64,000 nucleotides of DNA from Adiantum capillus-veneris (GCA_014529385.2 CM043969.1:26925946-26989945); one strand, 5' to 3'. Shown: positions 20,767-32,585, numbered from the stretch's first letter. Numbers and translations are program-made. The notes: generated from the sequence alone by a model not told the origin.

Positions 20767-22941
20767 ATGGCCTCTTCTTCTCGTTCAACCCCCTCCGTTC
20801 ATGCGGGCAACACTCAAAAGGCGAAGGAATGATCGTGGTGGGATGAAGTGACCTCGGAGGGCACCTTGTTGGCGGCGGGAGGTTCTCGTGCATGGGGATG
20901 CAAGCTATGCTCTTACACACGGAAAGGGGGGCATGACAAAGTGAGGGCACACTTTCTTCGAGTGCCGGGACATGAGGTGAAATTTTGTGCCAACGTAACC
21001 ATCGAGAAGAGGAAGGAGCTCGAGGAAAAGGATCGGCAATTTAACCATAAAGCCAAGCCGGCACGCAAAGGTATTGATCCAAAGACCCTCATTTTCCCTT
21101 CTTCCTCTCTACCCGGTGTAGGTGTTGGTGCATCTTCACAAGGTCCAATTCGTCGCCAAAAGACCCTTGCCACCTCTTGGGACCCAAAGAAGAAGGAAGA
21201 GGTGGATGCGGCCGTGGCCCGATTCTTCTATCACGACCATATCCCATTTGTCGCAGCGAGGTATGTTCATTGTTTTATGATTTATCAATCTTCTCTCTCA
21301 TTTCTTTCGTTATCGTCGGTTCCACTTTTTTGATACTAACCTCTTCTATGTTTGATCGAAATAGGTCGGAGTATTGGAAAGTCATGGTGCAACGGATTGG
21401 AGAGTATGGCACCGGCTATGTGCCGCCATTTTCAGAGGCTCTCCGAACCACCTTGCTCGATCGAGAGAAGGCTATTGTGGAGCAAGCAACCCTCAACATT
21501 CAGCGTCTTTGGGCAAAACATGGCGTTTCCCTCATTGCCGACGGGTGGAGCGATACAAGGAAGAGATCTATCCATGGTCTCGTCGCATACTCTAGTGGAG
21601 AGATGTACTTTGTGCACTCTCATGATGCCACTGAGAGTGGCAAGTCCGCCGATGTCCTCTCTGCAGAGTGGACAGCGGCCATAGAAACCATCGGTGAGCA
21701 ACACGTGGTGGCCTTTGTCACAGATGGGGAGGCATCAAACAGGGCAGCAGCAGCTATCATAGACGGCCACTATCCGCATGTGACAGTATGCTTTTGCATG
21801 GCACACTGCTTGAACAACCTTCTAAAAGACATCGGCAAGCTAGACTGGATTGCTCCAGTCATTGCTGATGCAGTGAAGATGGTTACTTTCATCAACAATC
21901 ACAACTTGGTTCGGAGTGAGTACCTCAAGAGGTCGGGCGGCAAAGTGCTTCTAAAGTATTCAGATACCCGCTTCGCATTCAACTTTCTTCTTGTACGCAG
22001 GCTGTCTGAATGTCAAAATGCGGTCCGACAGGTCTTCATCAGTGATGAGTTCACCACCTCCCCCTATGCAAAGACAGTTGCAGGGATTTTGTGCAAGGAT
22101 AAGGCAGAGGATCTTGAGTTCTGGAAGGAGCTCAAGAGTCTAGATGCACAGGTAAAACCGGTGGTTCATTTGCTTCGAGTTCTGGATGGCATGGATCCTT
22201 GCATTGGCAAGATTTATGAGGCAATGGACCGCATGATTGAGCAGCTTGCACAGCTTGAGCCGAATGCAGAGCGATATGAGGAGATCCATGCGCTTTGCAG
22301 CTCGAGGTGGAATTCATATGCCTCTCCTTTACACGGGGCAGCGTACATGGTGGATCCAGAGTTCCAAGGTGCAGGGCAAGAGACAGATAGGGAAGTCATG
22401 AACCAATTTACAGAGATCTTAAACAAGATGGTTCTAGACAGAGATGGGCGACGCATTGTCAGAGATCAGCTGAGACAGTACAGAGAGATGCGGGGGTCAT
22501 TTGGCAGTCCAGATGCTCAGATTGATCGCAGGAAAATAGGTTCAGTGCTTTGGTGGGAGGACTATGGCTATGATGGCCCTGAGCTTCAGAGATTGGCGAT
22601 CTGTATTCTCAGCTAGTCAGTTAGTACCTCATGCTTGGAGCAATTGTGGAGTACCTTTAGCCACATTGCTTCCAAGAAGAGGAATCGGCTTGGACTTCGT
22701 CAGCGCAAATTTGAAAATGCTTTGCAAGAGTACAGACAAACAGACAGATCCTTTTACACAGTGGGAGATGGAGCAAGAGGCTTCTCAGGCGGATGGAGAT
22801 GCACATCCACCAACACCAGGTACTTCATCTGTGGCTGAGATCGAGCCGGACCTAGACCTTGATGATGAGGAATGGGAGGATGTGCATGATTTACATCTGG
22901 CTACTACGGATTGGGAGGCCTCTCAGGCTAGTGGCTCTTGA
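20767..22941 (+). pseudogene. hAT transposase (BED finger, DDE core, hATC), two exons, broken
   Basis: Start ATG 20767. A BED-type zinc finger (WGCKLC...KVRAHFL) is near 20895-20960. A GT-AG intron at 21261-21364 joins VAAR to SEYWKVMV. The core shows LIADGWSD and FVTDGEASNRAA (catalytic Asp residues), CMAHCLNNLLKDIGK, a DUF659-like region, and VLWWEDYG near the catalytic Glu region. The dimerisation domain LWSTFSHIASKKRNRL lies at about 22640. Damage: TGA at 20830, TAG at 22614 (where hAT proteins usually have Gln after ILS), and a 1-base frameshift near 22750 before an acidic tail ending TGA at 22941. Transposition would need another source of enzyme. Confidence 0.93.
21261..21364 (+). other. 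Intron of the hAT transposase (104 bp)
   Basis: GTATGTTC donor and AAATAG acceptor. Splicing restores the codon phase at VAAR-SEYWKV, whereas reading through gives non-conserved residues and stops. Confidence 0.85.
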
Positions 22942-23541
22942 GTCTTGAGTCTTTTCCATTTATCCTTACCTTTTTGTATGGCTGCTTGAGCCTTGCCCTC
23001 TTTGCCATTTGTAGCTACTAGCATCTTTATGGTATTTGTCACCTTCAGTCTTTTGGTATTGTGGTCACTGAAGTCTGGTTTGAACTTTGCCCCCCTTTGG
23101 TTTTTTTGTAGCACCTTGGCCGCTGGCGGCCCTTGAGGCTTGTTACTATGTTAGCCATAATTAATTCCAAAGTGTTATCTCTGACTACTACTCTTGCAAT
23201 TATTTGAGAGCATTGTGTATGTACTATGGAAATTGTGTTTGCTCATTGTTGTTCATCTGGCTATGTACTCTGGGCGCCTCACATCCCAATCAAGTCATAA
23301 TAAGGTTAAATGGTCTTCGAATCGTGTTTTTTGTGGGTATTAGAGTCAATGGACTCTAATACTACTTGTATTCAAACACATAACGCTAAAAAAAATAATA
23401 TTTGGGTGTTTTTTTAGCCTGCCGTTCCGCGCCGTTCCCGTTCCGGGCCCATTCCCGTTCCCCCGTTCCGCAGGGAGGCCCGTCGCCGTTCCCGTTCCGC
23501 GTTCCGGGTAACTCTGGTTAGGATGTGTCACCCTAGTCGCG

Positions 23542-24086
23542 CTGTGTACTGCCCGGAGAGTCTAGGGGCGCCAAGGGGTCATCCCACAGTCACTCTCCAG
23601 GGTCCCACTCGAGCCATGCAAGGGGTTGGGCTCCATAAGCCCAAAGTCGCCATTTATTAGAAAAGTCTGCTGAAGCAGCTACCACCACTCTTAACTCGCT
23701 AGAACGTACAGGCTTCTACCGGCAGGGATTCCTCCATTACTCTCTGCACCCTGCCCTCAGAGTGGACCTCGAAGAGACTAGTGCCTTGCTATGTGCAAGG
23801 CCTGACTGCAATCAGAATGTGTACTGCCTGGAGAGTCTAAGGTCCCACAGCCACTCTCCATGGAGCCGTGCAGGGTTGGGCTCCATGAGCCCAAAGTCGC
23901 CAGTCATTAGCAAAGTCTGCCGGATCTGAATCAACCAGTCACTTCCTCGAAGTAGCTACCACCACTCTAGCTCCCTGGAACATACAGGCTGCTACCAGCA
24001 GGGAATCCTGCATTACTCTCTGCAACCTGCCCTCATAGTGGACCTCAAAGAAGAGACTAGTGCCCTCCCTGACTGCAATCAGAATC
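23542..24086. repeat. Tandem duplication, two units of about 270 bp
   Basis: Unit 1 (23542-23819) and unit 2 (23820-24086) both begin GTGTACTGCC(C/T)GGAGAGTCT and end CTGACTGCAATCAGAAT, with several small indels. Both belong to the post-RT part of a minus-strand LINE (FEVH-type motif, then YEGRLQRV-like sequence). Confidence 0.88.
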
Positions 24087-24745
24087 TTGATCTGCGTGAA
24101 AGCGCCCCTCCACTACGAAGCCTGGTGCTCAAGCGAGGTCTGCCACTCAGCTGTACATGCTCTCTGAATGTCCTCCCTCATCGTCAAGCCCCCCCTAAGG
24201 TAGCCCAACCTCACCTGTTGAATCTCCCCTAATAAACTGCTGAAATCCTGCCACTCCTCAGAACTGCGTGCTGAGCCAATCGCTAGAGGACCCCAAGCAA
24301 GGTGTGGCCGAGTGCGTCTCATCTCCATGAAAATCCATCTAGTCTCTCGAGCCCATATGCCACCTGCAGGGGGGGCTCTAGTCTGAATCCTCTGTAGAAG
24401 AAGCACCTTCCAAGGCTCAGTGCCTAGAAGAAGGCATCGAATAATGAGCTTCCCCAACAGGGCACGACTCTGATCAGCAAGATCTATGATACCCAATCCA
24501 CCCTATGCTTGTGGTGGCGTGATAACGGACCAAGCAACTGTGGCCCGAGCTTGCTGCCCATCTCGCCTAGACCAAAGGAAGTTCCTGATCAGCCGTTGGA
24601 CCTGACTAATACAGGAACTCGAGAATATCCAACAAGAGGTGATGTACCACAGTCGTGAGCAAGACCTGATTTTCCACCACTATCGAGTGGCGTGCTGAGA
24701 TCGAGTACAAAAGCCTCTTTCGAATACTCAGAAGAAGAGGAGTGA
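24087..24745 (-). pseudogene. LINE fragment (post-RT region), minus strand
   Basis: Minus-strand frame MGIIDLADQSRALLGKLIIR (about 24440-24496) matches LINE-A's GGGGIIDPAQQRRALLGKFV. Further upstream lies thumb-like sequence to about 24745. It holds the part after RT but sits on the far side of the hAT from LINE-B, so it is a second LINE copy, not LINE-B's continuation. Confidence 0.78.
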
Positions 24746-24749
24746 TGTG

Positions 24750-25446
24750 CTACTCTTGTGACAAACCTTCGGGAATCTCGTCTACGGACGAGAGGATGGG
24801 CACCCTGAACGTGTCATCTGCCATGGGTGCAGTCACCAGTGCCGACTGCGTGCAGAGAAGCAGATGGCCAGCGCTAGAGGGTGAAAGAGTGGGGGCAGCG
24901 TGCAAAACCTGGAAACACTTGTTGTCTGGCATGTTTTTATTACATAAGTTCAATTTGAACTTAAAAACGAGGGTGTTTCACATTGAGGGGTTTATTATGG
25001 GTTAAATTTGGGTTATTATGGGGTTTGGAGTATTTAAAACCAGCACTAAAATCAGCCAGTGAAAAGAGTTGCAGCAGCGTTAAAAAAAAAAAGCTAGCAA
25101 AAGGTTGTGTGGACGTTCAATTTCAGCCAACGCAAAAATTCAGCCCAGCAATTTGTGAAGGGATGCGAAAACGAGCGCGTAGAGGCACATCCCCACGAAA
25201 AGCCACATGAAGAGTCACTAGCACGAAATCTTCCAAAATTCACGGGGTACGTGGCATGTCGCGCACACACATCTGCTTCTCTGTCTTGTATTTATGTAAT
25301 TAAAACAGAAAAAATCATGTTACCTCATGCTTGTTTGGGGGTGTGTACCACCGTTTCGCTGCTTCCATACAACTCTGGGAGAGGGGAGATAGTGTAGCGG
25401 AGAGGGTGAGAGGCTCACAACCTTCGGGTCCCATGAAAAAAATTTG
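24750..25446. other. Unassigned stretch, possibly Element E leader
   Basis: No domain or convincing open frame. It ends against the primer binding site of LTR E, so its right part is probably that element's untranslated leader on the minus strand. An A11 run lies near 25081. Confidence 0.35.
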
Positions 25447-25614
25447 CTATGATACCACTGTGAGAATTAGTGGTGCTAATCCTATAAATAAGACTTAAAA
25501 CTTCGTACTTAAGATCAAACTGAGACACAAGAGACTGAATGTGTGTTTGATTGATTGAATGAATGCCTGAAAACCGAGTACAATAGACTCCTTATATAGG
25601 AAACGAATAGACAC
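25447..25614 (-). repeat. LTR E, first piece, with PBS and TATA box
   Basis: On the minus strand a TGGTATCATAG primer site (25447-25457) follows the LTR end at 25459 (plus-strand TGTGAG). The LTR contains CCTATATAAGGAG near 25595, a credible TATA box. Element B then interrupts it. It resumes at 32173 and, past the copia element, at 40627, reaching a CTGTAACA end near 40739. Confidence 0.7.
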
Positions 25615-26278
25615 TGTAACAGACTTGGACACTCCAAGTCGAGAATCTACCACGACACCACAAATAAACACTTCAAAACAGCTCACAATTCACAATTGAT
25701 TCAACACTGGCTCGGCGGAGTTCCGTGCCTAGAGATATTGGCCCCAAAGACTGGCGGCCCTTTCGGTATTTCTTTTTGTATTAATCTGCAACTCAAAGTA
25801 CAAGTAAGTCACCCGAGACTCACTCTCAGACTCTGCGTCCAGATGCTCTGAGAAGTGCGAGCCCAAAGCCCCTTTTAAAGAGTTTACAAGGGATGTTAAA
25901 AGCAGAGCCCAAAAGCTTCAAAAGCTGTCCATAAAAGCTGCCCCTAAAAATAGGCTTATGAAAATAAAGCAAAAGCTTTCCCTCTCTTGCCACTTGCGTA
26001 GCTATTTGCGTAGGCCAAAAACTGCGTAGAATTTAGCCCTTCGCGTAGCAAAGCAGGCTGCCGTCTGTATATGTCGCCACGTGGCTGTACGGAATTCAGT
26101 GTTCTGCGCCGCGTTTTGCTGACTGTCCGTACACAGCAGGGCCACGTCAGCACTGCGGTCAGCTGCCACCACGTCAGCAGTTCTGCAACTGCAATTTCCT
26201 TGCAACGTCAGCATTCCGGGGTATGTGTGTATGGGTCTAGTGGGCAGCAGCCAGCCGCCACGTCACCAGTTTGTGACA
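25615..26278 (-). repeat. Element B 3' LTR (664 bp)
   Basis: Plus-strand ends are TGTAACAG and TTTGTGACA. Contains GTTCCGTGCCTAGAGATATT and the shared box near 25720-25780, a CTTTAAAAGG TATA-like site (minus strand, about 25875), and TGACGTGGC motifs in U3 (26130-26270). Confidence 0.93.
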
Positions 26279-26345
26279 TACCCCCCTCTTGAAAGCATTG
26301 TAATTGCCCTCGATTAGGCCTGCAAAACAAACAGAAGCCATAAAC
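26279..26345 (-). promoter_or_regulatory. PPT with hairpin (Element B)
   Basis: Minus strand: TAATCG/CAATTA stem with AGGG loop (26301-26316, one mismatch), then CTTTCAAGAGGGGGGTA up to the LTR. Almost identical to Element D's 3' end at 11966-12040. Confidence 0.78.
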
Positions 26346-26839
26346 TATCTTGGCAGACACTGACTGTTAGTATCGAGGCACTAGGAACACACATCTAGCA
26401 CATGTACCAATTGACAGTCACATGACACGACGTCACATGACAAGTCACATTCAACATTCATTTGGATCTTAGACCATGATTTATCGGCAATGCAGTTAGC
26501 AATCGCATCTAGATCCATGCAGGACCTCATAGATGCCCGATTGGCTAACCCCTATTGCAACCATGTCTATTTGAGATCATTTAGACCAAAATGCTGCAAT
26601 CATTCATGCACTTAAACAAGTCAAGAACAAATCAATCTTATATTTTTCGGAATTCCATTTCATAAAGTCATCCAGCAAAATACTGTCAGCTCTCAGTATC
26701 CCTGAAGCTCAAAGAGACATCAATGACTCTAGTATTCAAAAATCGAGGCATCTGTTGACAAAGGAGCGGAGTAACTCCCCTCTTGTACAACCCACAGCAC
26801 CAGATCTCCGGGCAAGCTAAATTCGGGGTTCCATTTGGA
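26346..26839 (-). other. Element B untranslated region
   Basis: No coding sequence found between the chromodomain end and the hairpin. AT-rich, with no clear repeats. Confidence 0.6.
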
Positions 26840-28340
26840 ATAGACTATGCTAAACCAAAAGCTTCAAGGTAAAGATTCACATTTCGAGGAGTATCTGCTA
26901 GGTCCTCCTCCTCCATTCGCTTCGCATCCAATGCAGAGTAGGTCTTGAATTTAACCAAGAACCGTCATTTCGCTTTATCTTCTTTCTTTCTGTGCCAATT
27001 TCGGTTCTGGAACAAGTATCTGCTCATTTTCGTCCATTTCGGGTTGTTCATCATCAAGCATATCGCCTTCAAAAGGCTTCAAGAGACTCACATGAAAAAC
27101 ATTGTGAATCCTCATGTATTCTGGCAACTTTAGTCGGAAGGAGACATCATTGATCTTTTCGGAGATCTGGAAAGGTCCGTAGTATCGCATACTAAGCTTT
27201 GGAAAAAGCCTCTTCTTTCCCTTTTTCTTTCTCGGGCGTGCCTTCTCAAAACGTAAGAGCACCCAATCATTCCCCTTCAATTTCAAATCGCGACGACGCC
27301 GATCTGCTGCCTTTTTCTGTCTTTACTGAGATTTCTACAAAGCCTTGCAGACTTTGGCAAAAGCCGTGTCCAAGTCACGCGTGTACTCATCGGCTTCAAA
27401 AATCTTATCTTTCGTACTGAGAGAGGGTGGAACCTTCGTAGCAAATTCAATAATCTCAAATGACACCTTTCCCATCAAAGAGTTAATCGTGTTTTTGTAG
27501 GCATATTCCACCAAAGGTAAAAACCTTTCCCATGTAGTCTTCTGATCCCACGAAGAAGACTTCAACAAATCTAGTACCAGTGAATTAGCAATCTGTGATT
27601 GCTCGTCAGTCTGCGAGTGGAACGATGACAAGAACTGCAACAGCGTGCCTATGTTCTCCCAAATAGCCATTCAAAACAAACTCGTGAACCATGGGGGTCC
27701 TTACCGGAGAGAATCGTGTGAGGCATGCCATGTAATCTGAAAATCTGGGCCACAAACAGTCTCACTAAGTGATCCGGCTTGACTGTTTGAAATGAGCCTG
27801 CTTGCTAAATCTGTCAATAACAGTCCAAATACCATCGTGACTACTCTGTGTTCTCGGGAAATCAAAAATGAAATCCATTGCAATACTTTTCCAGAGGCGG
27901 GTGGGTATGGGCAAAGGCTGTAACAATCCCTGTGCTTTATGCCTGTCAAACTTGACCTTCTGGCATACCAAGCAACTGCGCACAAACTCGTCCACATCCT
28001 TCTTGAGTCTCGGCCAAAAGAAGTATCTCTCTACCCCTTTCAAGGTCGTAGCAATGCCGCGGTAACCCGTAAAAGGTGGACAGTGGTATTCGGTCATAAC
28101 CTTTTTCCTCAACGGATGTGTAACGCACGACATGGTTTTCCTTATCAAGTAGCCATCCCGAATGGAATATCCCGCTACTGTCTCCCCATTCCGTATCCGT
28201 GCAAAAATGTCCGCAAAATCTGTATCCGTGGCATATTGATTGACCATATCCTTGAAGCTCCTATGGTGTATCGCGGAAATAGCCACATTCAACGGCTTCC
28301 GAGAAAAAGCATCTGCCATCATATTCTGTTGTCCCTAAGG
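26840..28340 (-). pseudogene. pol: Element B integrase and chromodomain
   Basis: From high to low coordinates: zinc-binding domain (H..H around 28075, CLVCQK about 27965), core start MDFIFDFPRT (about 27870), frameshift, then SGKDP at the second-Asp position (Gypsy-1 has TDRDP), so that Asp is lost. The third motif reads QSQIANS where Gypsy-1 has QSEEANS, so the Glu is lost too. The GPY/F-like segment YYGPFQIS is at about 27175 and chromodomain-like RRYLVKF-type sequence at about 26960. The frame is shifted at least three times. It has no possible integrase activity. Confidence 0.88.
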
Positions 28341-29470
28341 GCACACGGACAATCTGGAAGTGAAACTGTGTCAAGATGTTCGCCCACCGCATCAGCTTTT
28401 CCAATAGCTACTTCGGTGACAAGAAGTAGCGTAAACTCTGATGGTCTGTAAAGACAGTAAAAAATCCGCTCCGAGTAGGTAGTGTCGCCATTGAGTAAGA
28501 GCATGGATAACCACCAAAAGCTCTTTCTCATAAATTTGTGCCGTCAATTCCGGCCTTGAGAACAATCGCCTCTCGTAAGCAACGACATGGACTTCTTGCA
28601 TTAAGACCGCATCCAAACTACGACCACAAGCATCACAATATACTTCAAATGACTTATGCAAGTCCGGCAAAGTCAAAACTGGTCCCGTAGTCAATTTCTC
28701 TTTCAATGTCTGAAAGGCAGTCACCTCTGTGGGTCCCCACGAGAAAGGGACTCCTTTCTGTGTCAAGATATGCAAAGGGGAAGCAACCTCTGCAAACTTT
28801 CGAATGAACCGCCTGTAGTACAAACACAATCCCAAGAAGCTTCCAACTTCATGGTCATTCTTCAAATCGGGCCAATCACGGATAGTCTCTATCTTGGCCG
28901 GATCCATCTACACTCTTGCTGCTGACACAATGTGTCCCAAAAAGTGTATCTCTGGTAGGAAAAATTCACTTTTCTTCGCATTATTGCCTGAAAGACTTGA
29001 AGCAGATGATCTCTATGTTCCGCCTCATCCTTGGAGAAAACAATGATATCGTCAAAGAAAGTGTCAACAAATAGCCTGTACTATCGAAAAATCATGTCCA
29101 TCATCCGGTTAAATGTCGCAGGAGCATTGGTTAAGCCAAAAGGCATCACTAAAAACTCAAATAACCCAAAAGTCGTCCAAAAGGCTGTCTTGTAGACGTC
29201 TCCCAGCGCGATTCGGATCTAATGATATCCATTTTTCAAGTTGATCCTGCTAAAGCACGAGGATCCCTGAAGTCGGTCAAGTATATCATCGATTCTAGGA
29301 ATCGGAAATCTGTTCTTGATGGTGATTTTGTTGAGAGATCTATAATCGAGGCACATTCTGCAAGATCCGTCTTTCTTCAAAACCAGCAATTCTGGAGAGC
29401 AATACGGTGAAGTACTAGACTGGACAAGACCCTTTTCCAAGAGGTCTTTCACTTGGTTCATAATTTCTTC
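28341..29470 (-). pseudogene. pol: Element B reverse transcriptase and RNase H
   Basis: Begins VKDLLEKGLVQSSTSPYCSP (about 29455). The first catalytic motif reads FSRINLKNGYH, with Asn where FS-x-I-D is usual. FFDDIIVFS, the Y-x-D-D-type active site, is at about 29050 in another frame. The thumb VGSFLGLCLYYRRFIRKFAE is near 28840, and RNase H starts at CDACGRSLDAVLMQ (about 28630) with IYEKELLVVIHAL. Several frameshifts and stops separate these blocks. Confidence 0.88.
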
Positions 29471-29699
29471 GTTCTGGGCTCACCTCACATGGTAAGGTGG
29501 CCGGTTCGGTGGTGTGCTTCCAAGTATGGGATCAATGGTATGATCTTCAGGACGAGCGGGTGGTAACTCACCTGGCAGGCCCTCTGAAAAGCAATCGGCA
29601 TGAGTGTGGAGAAAAATCTTGGTGTCCTTTGTTCAGGTCAAAACATATTCGACCTTCATTCATCGTTCAGTTCTCTCCCAAAAAGTGAGTAAATAATCT

Positions 29700-31376
29700 G
29701 AAATTCATTAAGTACAATCTCTGAGCCCTTCTTTTGTCAATGTCGCTTTCTCAGCCCGGTAGTCAACCACTGCGTTGTTCTTGTGGTACCAAGGGATTTC
29801 GAGTAGGACGTCACAATCTCCCAAAGGAAATTACGTAGAAATTCTCGTACCCTAAACACCCCAGTCATTGCTAACGAAGTTTGCCAATGATCGGTGTAAT
29901 GGCAACATCCCGTGCGGGGGCCACTCTAACTACCTCCGCCTGTGGCCTTCAGCCTGTCGGGCGTAATTTCAAATCCAGCCGCCAATCCAAGAAGTTAGCC
30001 TTGGCTCCTTCATCAAAGAAAAAAGAGGGCTTCCTGATCCTTTACTTTGCCCTAAAAGCGGCAAAGTTTGTACTTCATTCATTTGATTTTGTTTGGGCGC
30101 CACGCAATGTGGTACCCGTTCTGTTTTTGTTTCCCTTTCTGCCACATACCTCTGCTGCTCTAGAACTCTTTGGCATGTCTTCAGTCTGTTCTTGATGTGC
30201 CTTTGTGGGGCACTTTGCGGAGATGTGCCCATTGCTCCGCATCCAAAACATTTCCCCTCTTTGAGATAGATAACCCTTTCTCTAAGAGTCTATCAGGGAC
30301 GTGTATCATTCTTTTCTTTGTTCTGAGAACTCTTTCTCTTTCTACTTTCATTATGAGAGGTCTGTTTGGTTCTCTGAGTCAAGATCTCATCAATGGGGTC
30401 TGTTAGTGTATTGGAAACCCCAGTTCGCATGACCCATCAATTCTTGAATAGAATTCAACTTTTGTTCCAAGCAGTAGTCGCGGATCTCTATAGGAAAATC
30501 CGCAGCAAAATCGCTCAATCTGTTCAACAAGACGTTCGTAAATGAAGAGGCTGGTAGAAAAGAGTTTCAAAATCTGTCGCTATAAGCGTCCATAGAATCG
30601 TCCTTGTTCATCTGAGGATGATTCCAAGCAGTTCGGATAACTAGTTCGTACTACCAAGTCAGCCAAGAATAAAAAGCCTTTCAACCATTCAACCGGAGCT
30701 TCCTTTCTCAGTAGAAGAGTGAAGCACCATGTTAGAGCATCTCGCAAAGGATTCAAATCGACTGTCCAACTTCTTTAAATTCTTTTACTTTCTTGCTTTT
30801 ATCTTCGAGGAAGTCATACTAGTTGGCTTTATAGAAATTCTTCTTCTTTGCATAAAATCTGTGATCATCGGAGTCCGAACTATTTGAAGACGAGTCATCT
30901 GCTATAGAACTATCAGAAACTCGGCAAAACTTAGGCTTTACTTGCCCTTTCCGAAGCTTTGCTTTTTGCTTCGCTTGTCCATGTCTTTCTGCGAGTACAG
31001 GTTCTGCTTTTCTGCACTCATCTGTCTTTTTGGCTTTACTCTCTACCTGAGAGGAGAAGTAATGGCCACACGCCATCTCGAGTAAATCGTATCAATTGGG
31101 TAATTCTTCAGGTGTATTACCAATCTCGGATTCCTGGAGTACTTAACCAATCTATTCATACAAATGCCAATCTACAGTTGACGTTTGTACTCCTTTTCTG
31201 GCAAACTTGTCCGAAAAACATTTTGCCCAAAATCTTCATTCTTTTCTTCAATTCCCGCGCCGGATCTTCAACCTTTCTTTGCCTTCCCATTGAGAAGTGT
31301 CATCTCTGTCAGATTCTTCACCAGAACCCATGTGTAATCTGGGTCTTTTAATGGGTTTACGCTCTGTAAGATAGAG
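29700..31376 (-). pseudogene. gag: Element B gag and protease remnants
   Basis: Only islands can be read. LLLRKEAPVEWLKGFLF (about 30690) is capsid-like. A basic-Ser region lies at 30819-31076. A zinc knuckle GCGAMGHISAKCP lies at about 30200-30250. Protease pieces (DEGAKANFLDWRLDLKLRPT, then ITPIIGKLR) are near 29890-30020. Stops and frameshifts are dense. Order and motifs parallel Element A's gag and protease. Confidence 0.7.
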
Positions 31377-31516
31377 CGATGAAGACGGGAGCGCGCCCGA
31401 TGCGCGATGTATTAAGGGTGGGAGCGGCTAATAAGTCCGGGGTGGGAGTAACAGATTCTTTTCCAAAAGCTGCGTGCGTTGTAAAAAGGATCCTCCGTAG
31501 AAGAAGAATCTGCCAC
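31377..31516 (-). promoter_or_regulatory. Element B leader with altered PBS
   Basis: The leader block GATGAAGACGGGAGCGCG...GATGCGCGATG also occurs inside Element C's 5' LTR (38878-38940). Next to the LTR the minus strand reads GTGGCAGATTC, where the related LTR F has GTGGTATCAGAGC, so the primer site is damaged or rearranged. Confidence 0.6.
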
Positions 31517-32167
31517 TGTAACAGAGTTGGACACTCCAAGTCGAGAACCTACCGCGACACCACAAATAAACACTTCAAAACAACTCACAGTTCACAAGTG
31601 ATTCAACACCGGCCCGGCGGAGTTCCGTGCCTAGAGATATTGGCCCCAAAGACTGGTGGCCCTTTCAGTATTTCTTTTTGTATTAATCTGCAACTCAAAG
31701 TACAAGTAAGTCGACCCGGGACTCACTCTCAGACTCTGCGTCCAGATGCTCTGAGAAGTGAGAGCCCAAAGCCCCTTTTAAACAGTTTACAAGGGATGTT
31801 AAAAGCAGAGCCCAAAAGCTACAAAAGCTGTCCATAAAAACTACCCCTAAAAATGGGCTTATGAAAATAAAGCAAAAGCTTTCCCTCTTGCCACTTGCGT
31901 AGCTATTTGCGTAGGCCAAAAACTGCGTAGAATTTAGTAGAAAAGCAGGCTGCCGTCCGTACATGCTGCCACATGGCTGTACGGAATTCCGTGTTCTACG
32001 CCACGTTTTGTGTACTGTCCGTACATAGCAGGGCCACGTCAGCACTGCGGTCAATTGCCACCACGCAGCAGTTATGTAACTGTAATTTCCGTGCAACGTC
32101 AACATTCCGGGGTGCGTGTGTGGGTCTAGTGGGCAGCAGCCAGCCGCCACGTCACCAGTTTGTGATA
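31517..32167 (-). repeat. Element B 5' LTR (651 bp)
   Basis: Matches 25615-26278 with scattered substitutions and a few short deletions (for example near 31938 and 32065). Holds the shared box at 31621-31681. Ends TTTGTGATA rather than TTTGTGACA. Confidence 0.93.
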
Positions 32168-32315
32168 GACACAAACGAAAAGACACGTCTCATGGTGAAG
32201 AGACGTGACTTTAGACGTAAAGACACATCCTTTCGGCGAGGAGTTGCAACCATTGGACGAAGAGTCACAACCGTAGAACGAAGGGGTATGACCAGTCGTT
32301 GAAGGAGTGTGGCTT
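32168..32315. repeat. Degenerate minisatellite in LTR E
   Basis: Loose repeats of about 20-25 bp around GACGAAGAGTCACAACCGT-like units; it continues past the copia insertion at 40627 (GACGAAGAGGCAAGTCTCTT). This is the U3-side body of LTR E, and both B and copia inserted in it. Confidence 0.6.
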
Positions 32316-32569
32316 TTGTTGGGTTAAAGGCCTAAATAACCCCTTTTTGTACATTTTACCTAGATACATTTTTTTGAAGTCACTTATAATAAAAGTGGGA
32401 AAACCCAAAACTCACTTATTGAGTTTTCCCAAAAAACGTGAGCTCTCTCTCTCTCCCTGCTTCGATCTCTAATGCTAGCTCTCTGCTGCTCTATGCCTCC
32501 TGCTTCTTGCCCCAATCCTGCACTCCATCGCGACGCGCACCTACCGGTACCTTCTGCTTCGCGCTTTCA
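32316..32569 (+). repeat. Copia 5' LTR (254 bp)
   Basis: Contains ACTTATAATAAAAGTGG, a likely TATA or poly-A region, an inverted repeat AAAACTCA..TGAGTTTT, and a CT-rich tract. The 3' copy (282 bp) carries a short extra segment with GGTTCAATGTGAACC. Confidence 0.92.
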
Positions 32570-32571
32570 AC

Positions 32572-32585
32572 TGGTATCAGAGTCC
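32572..32585 (+). promoter_or_regulatory. Copia primer binding site (initiator Met type)
   Basis: TGGTATCAGAGTCC lies two bases after the LTR end, complementary to the 3' end of initiator tRNA-Met as in most plant copia elements. Confidence 0.9.

Larger units (their letters stand above)
20137..23516 (+). mobile_element. hAT DNA transposon, 3380 bp, with 8 bp target duplication
   Basis: Flanked by GTTAGGAT at 20129-20136 and 23517-23524. Terminal inverted repeats read CATAGTTACCGGGGAACG on the left and CAGAGTTACCCGGAACG from the right. Both ends carry many GGAACG/CGTTCC hexamers (20150-20305, 23420-23508), probable transposase binding arrays. Inside lie a CT-rich leader (20420-20760), a transposase gene and about 480 bp of 3' sequence. 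The perfect duplication suggests a fairly recent insertion, though the transposase has nonsense codons. Confidence 0.95.
25615..32167 (-). mobile_element. Element B: Ty3/gypsy chromovirus, complete outline
   Basis: Two LTRs (25615-26278 and 31517-32167) in the same orientation enclose, on the minus strand, leader, gag, protease, RT, RNase H, integrase and chromodomain. A perfect 5 bp target duplication GACAC is at 25610-25614 and 32168-32172. The outer end of the 5' LTR reads GATA where the inner copy has GACA. Every protein domain is broken. Confidence 0.95.

Noticed and set aside
19215-24745. One LINE split only by the hAT insertion
   Set aside because: On the minus strand the post-RT region comes before the RT region, so two LINE copies are needed.
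25400-25460. tRNA-like or SINE start near ACCTTCGGGTCCCATG
   Set aside because: No A-box, no cloverleaf; it sits at the PBS and leader of LTR E.
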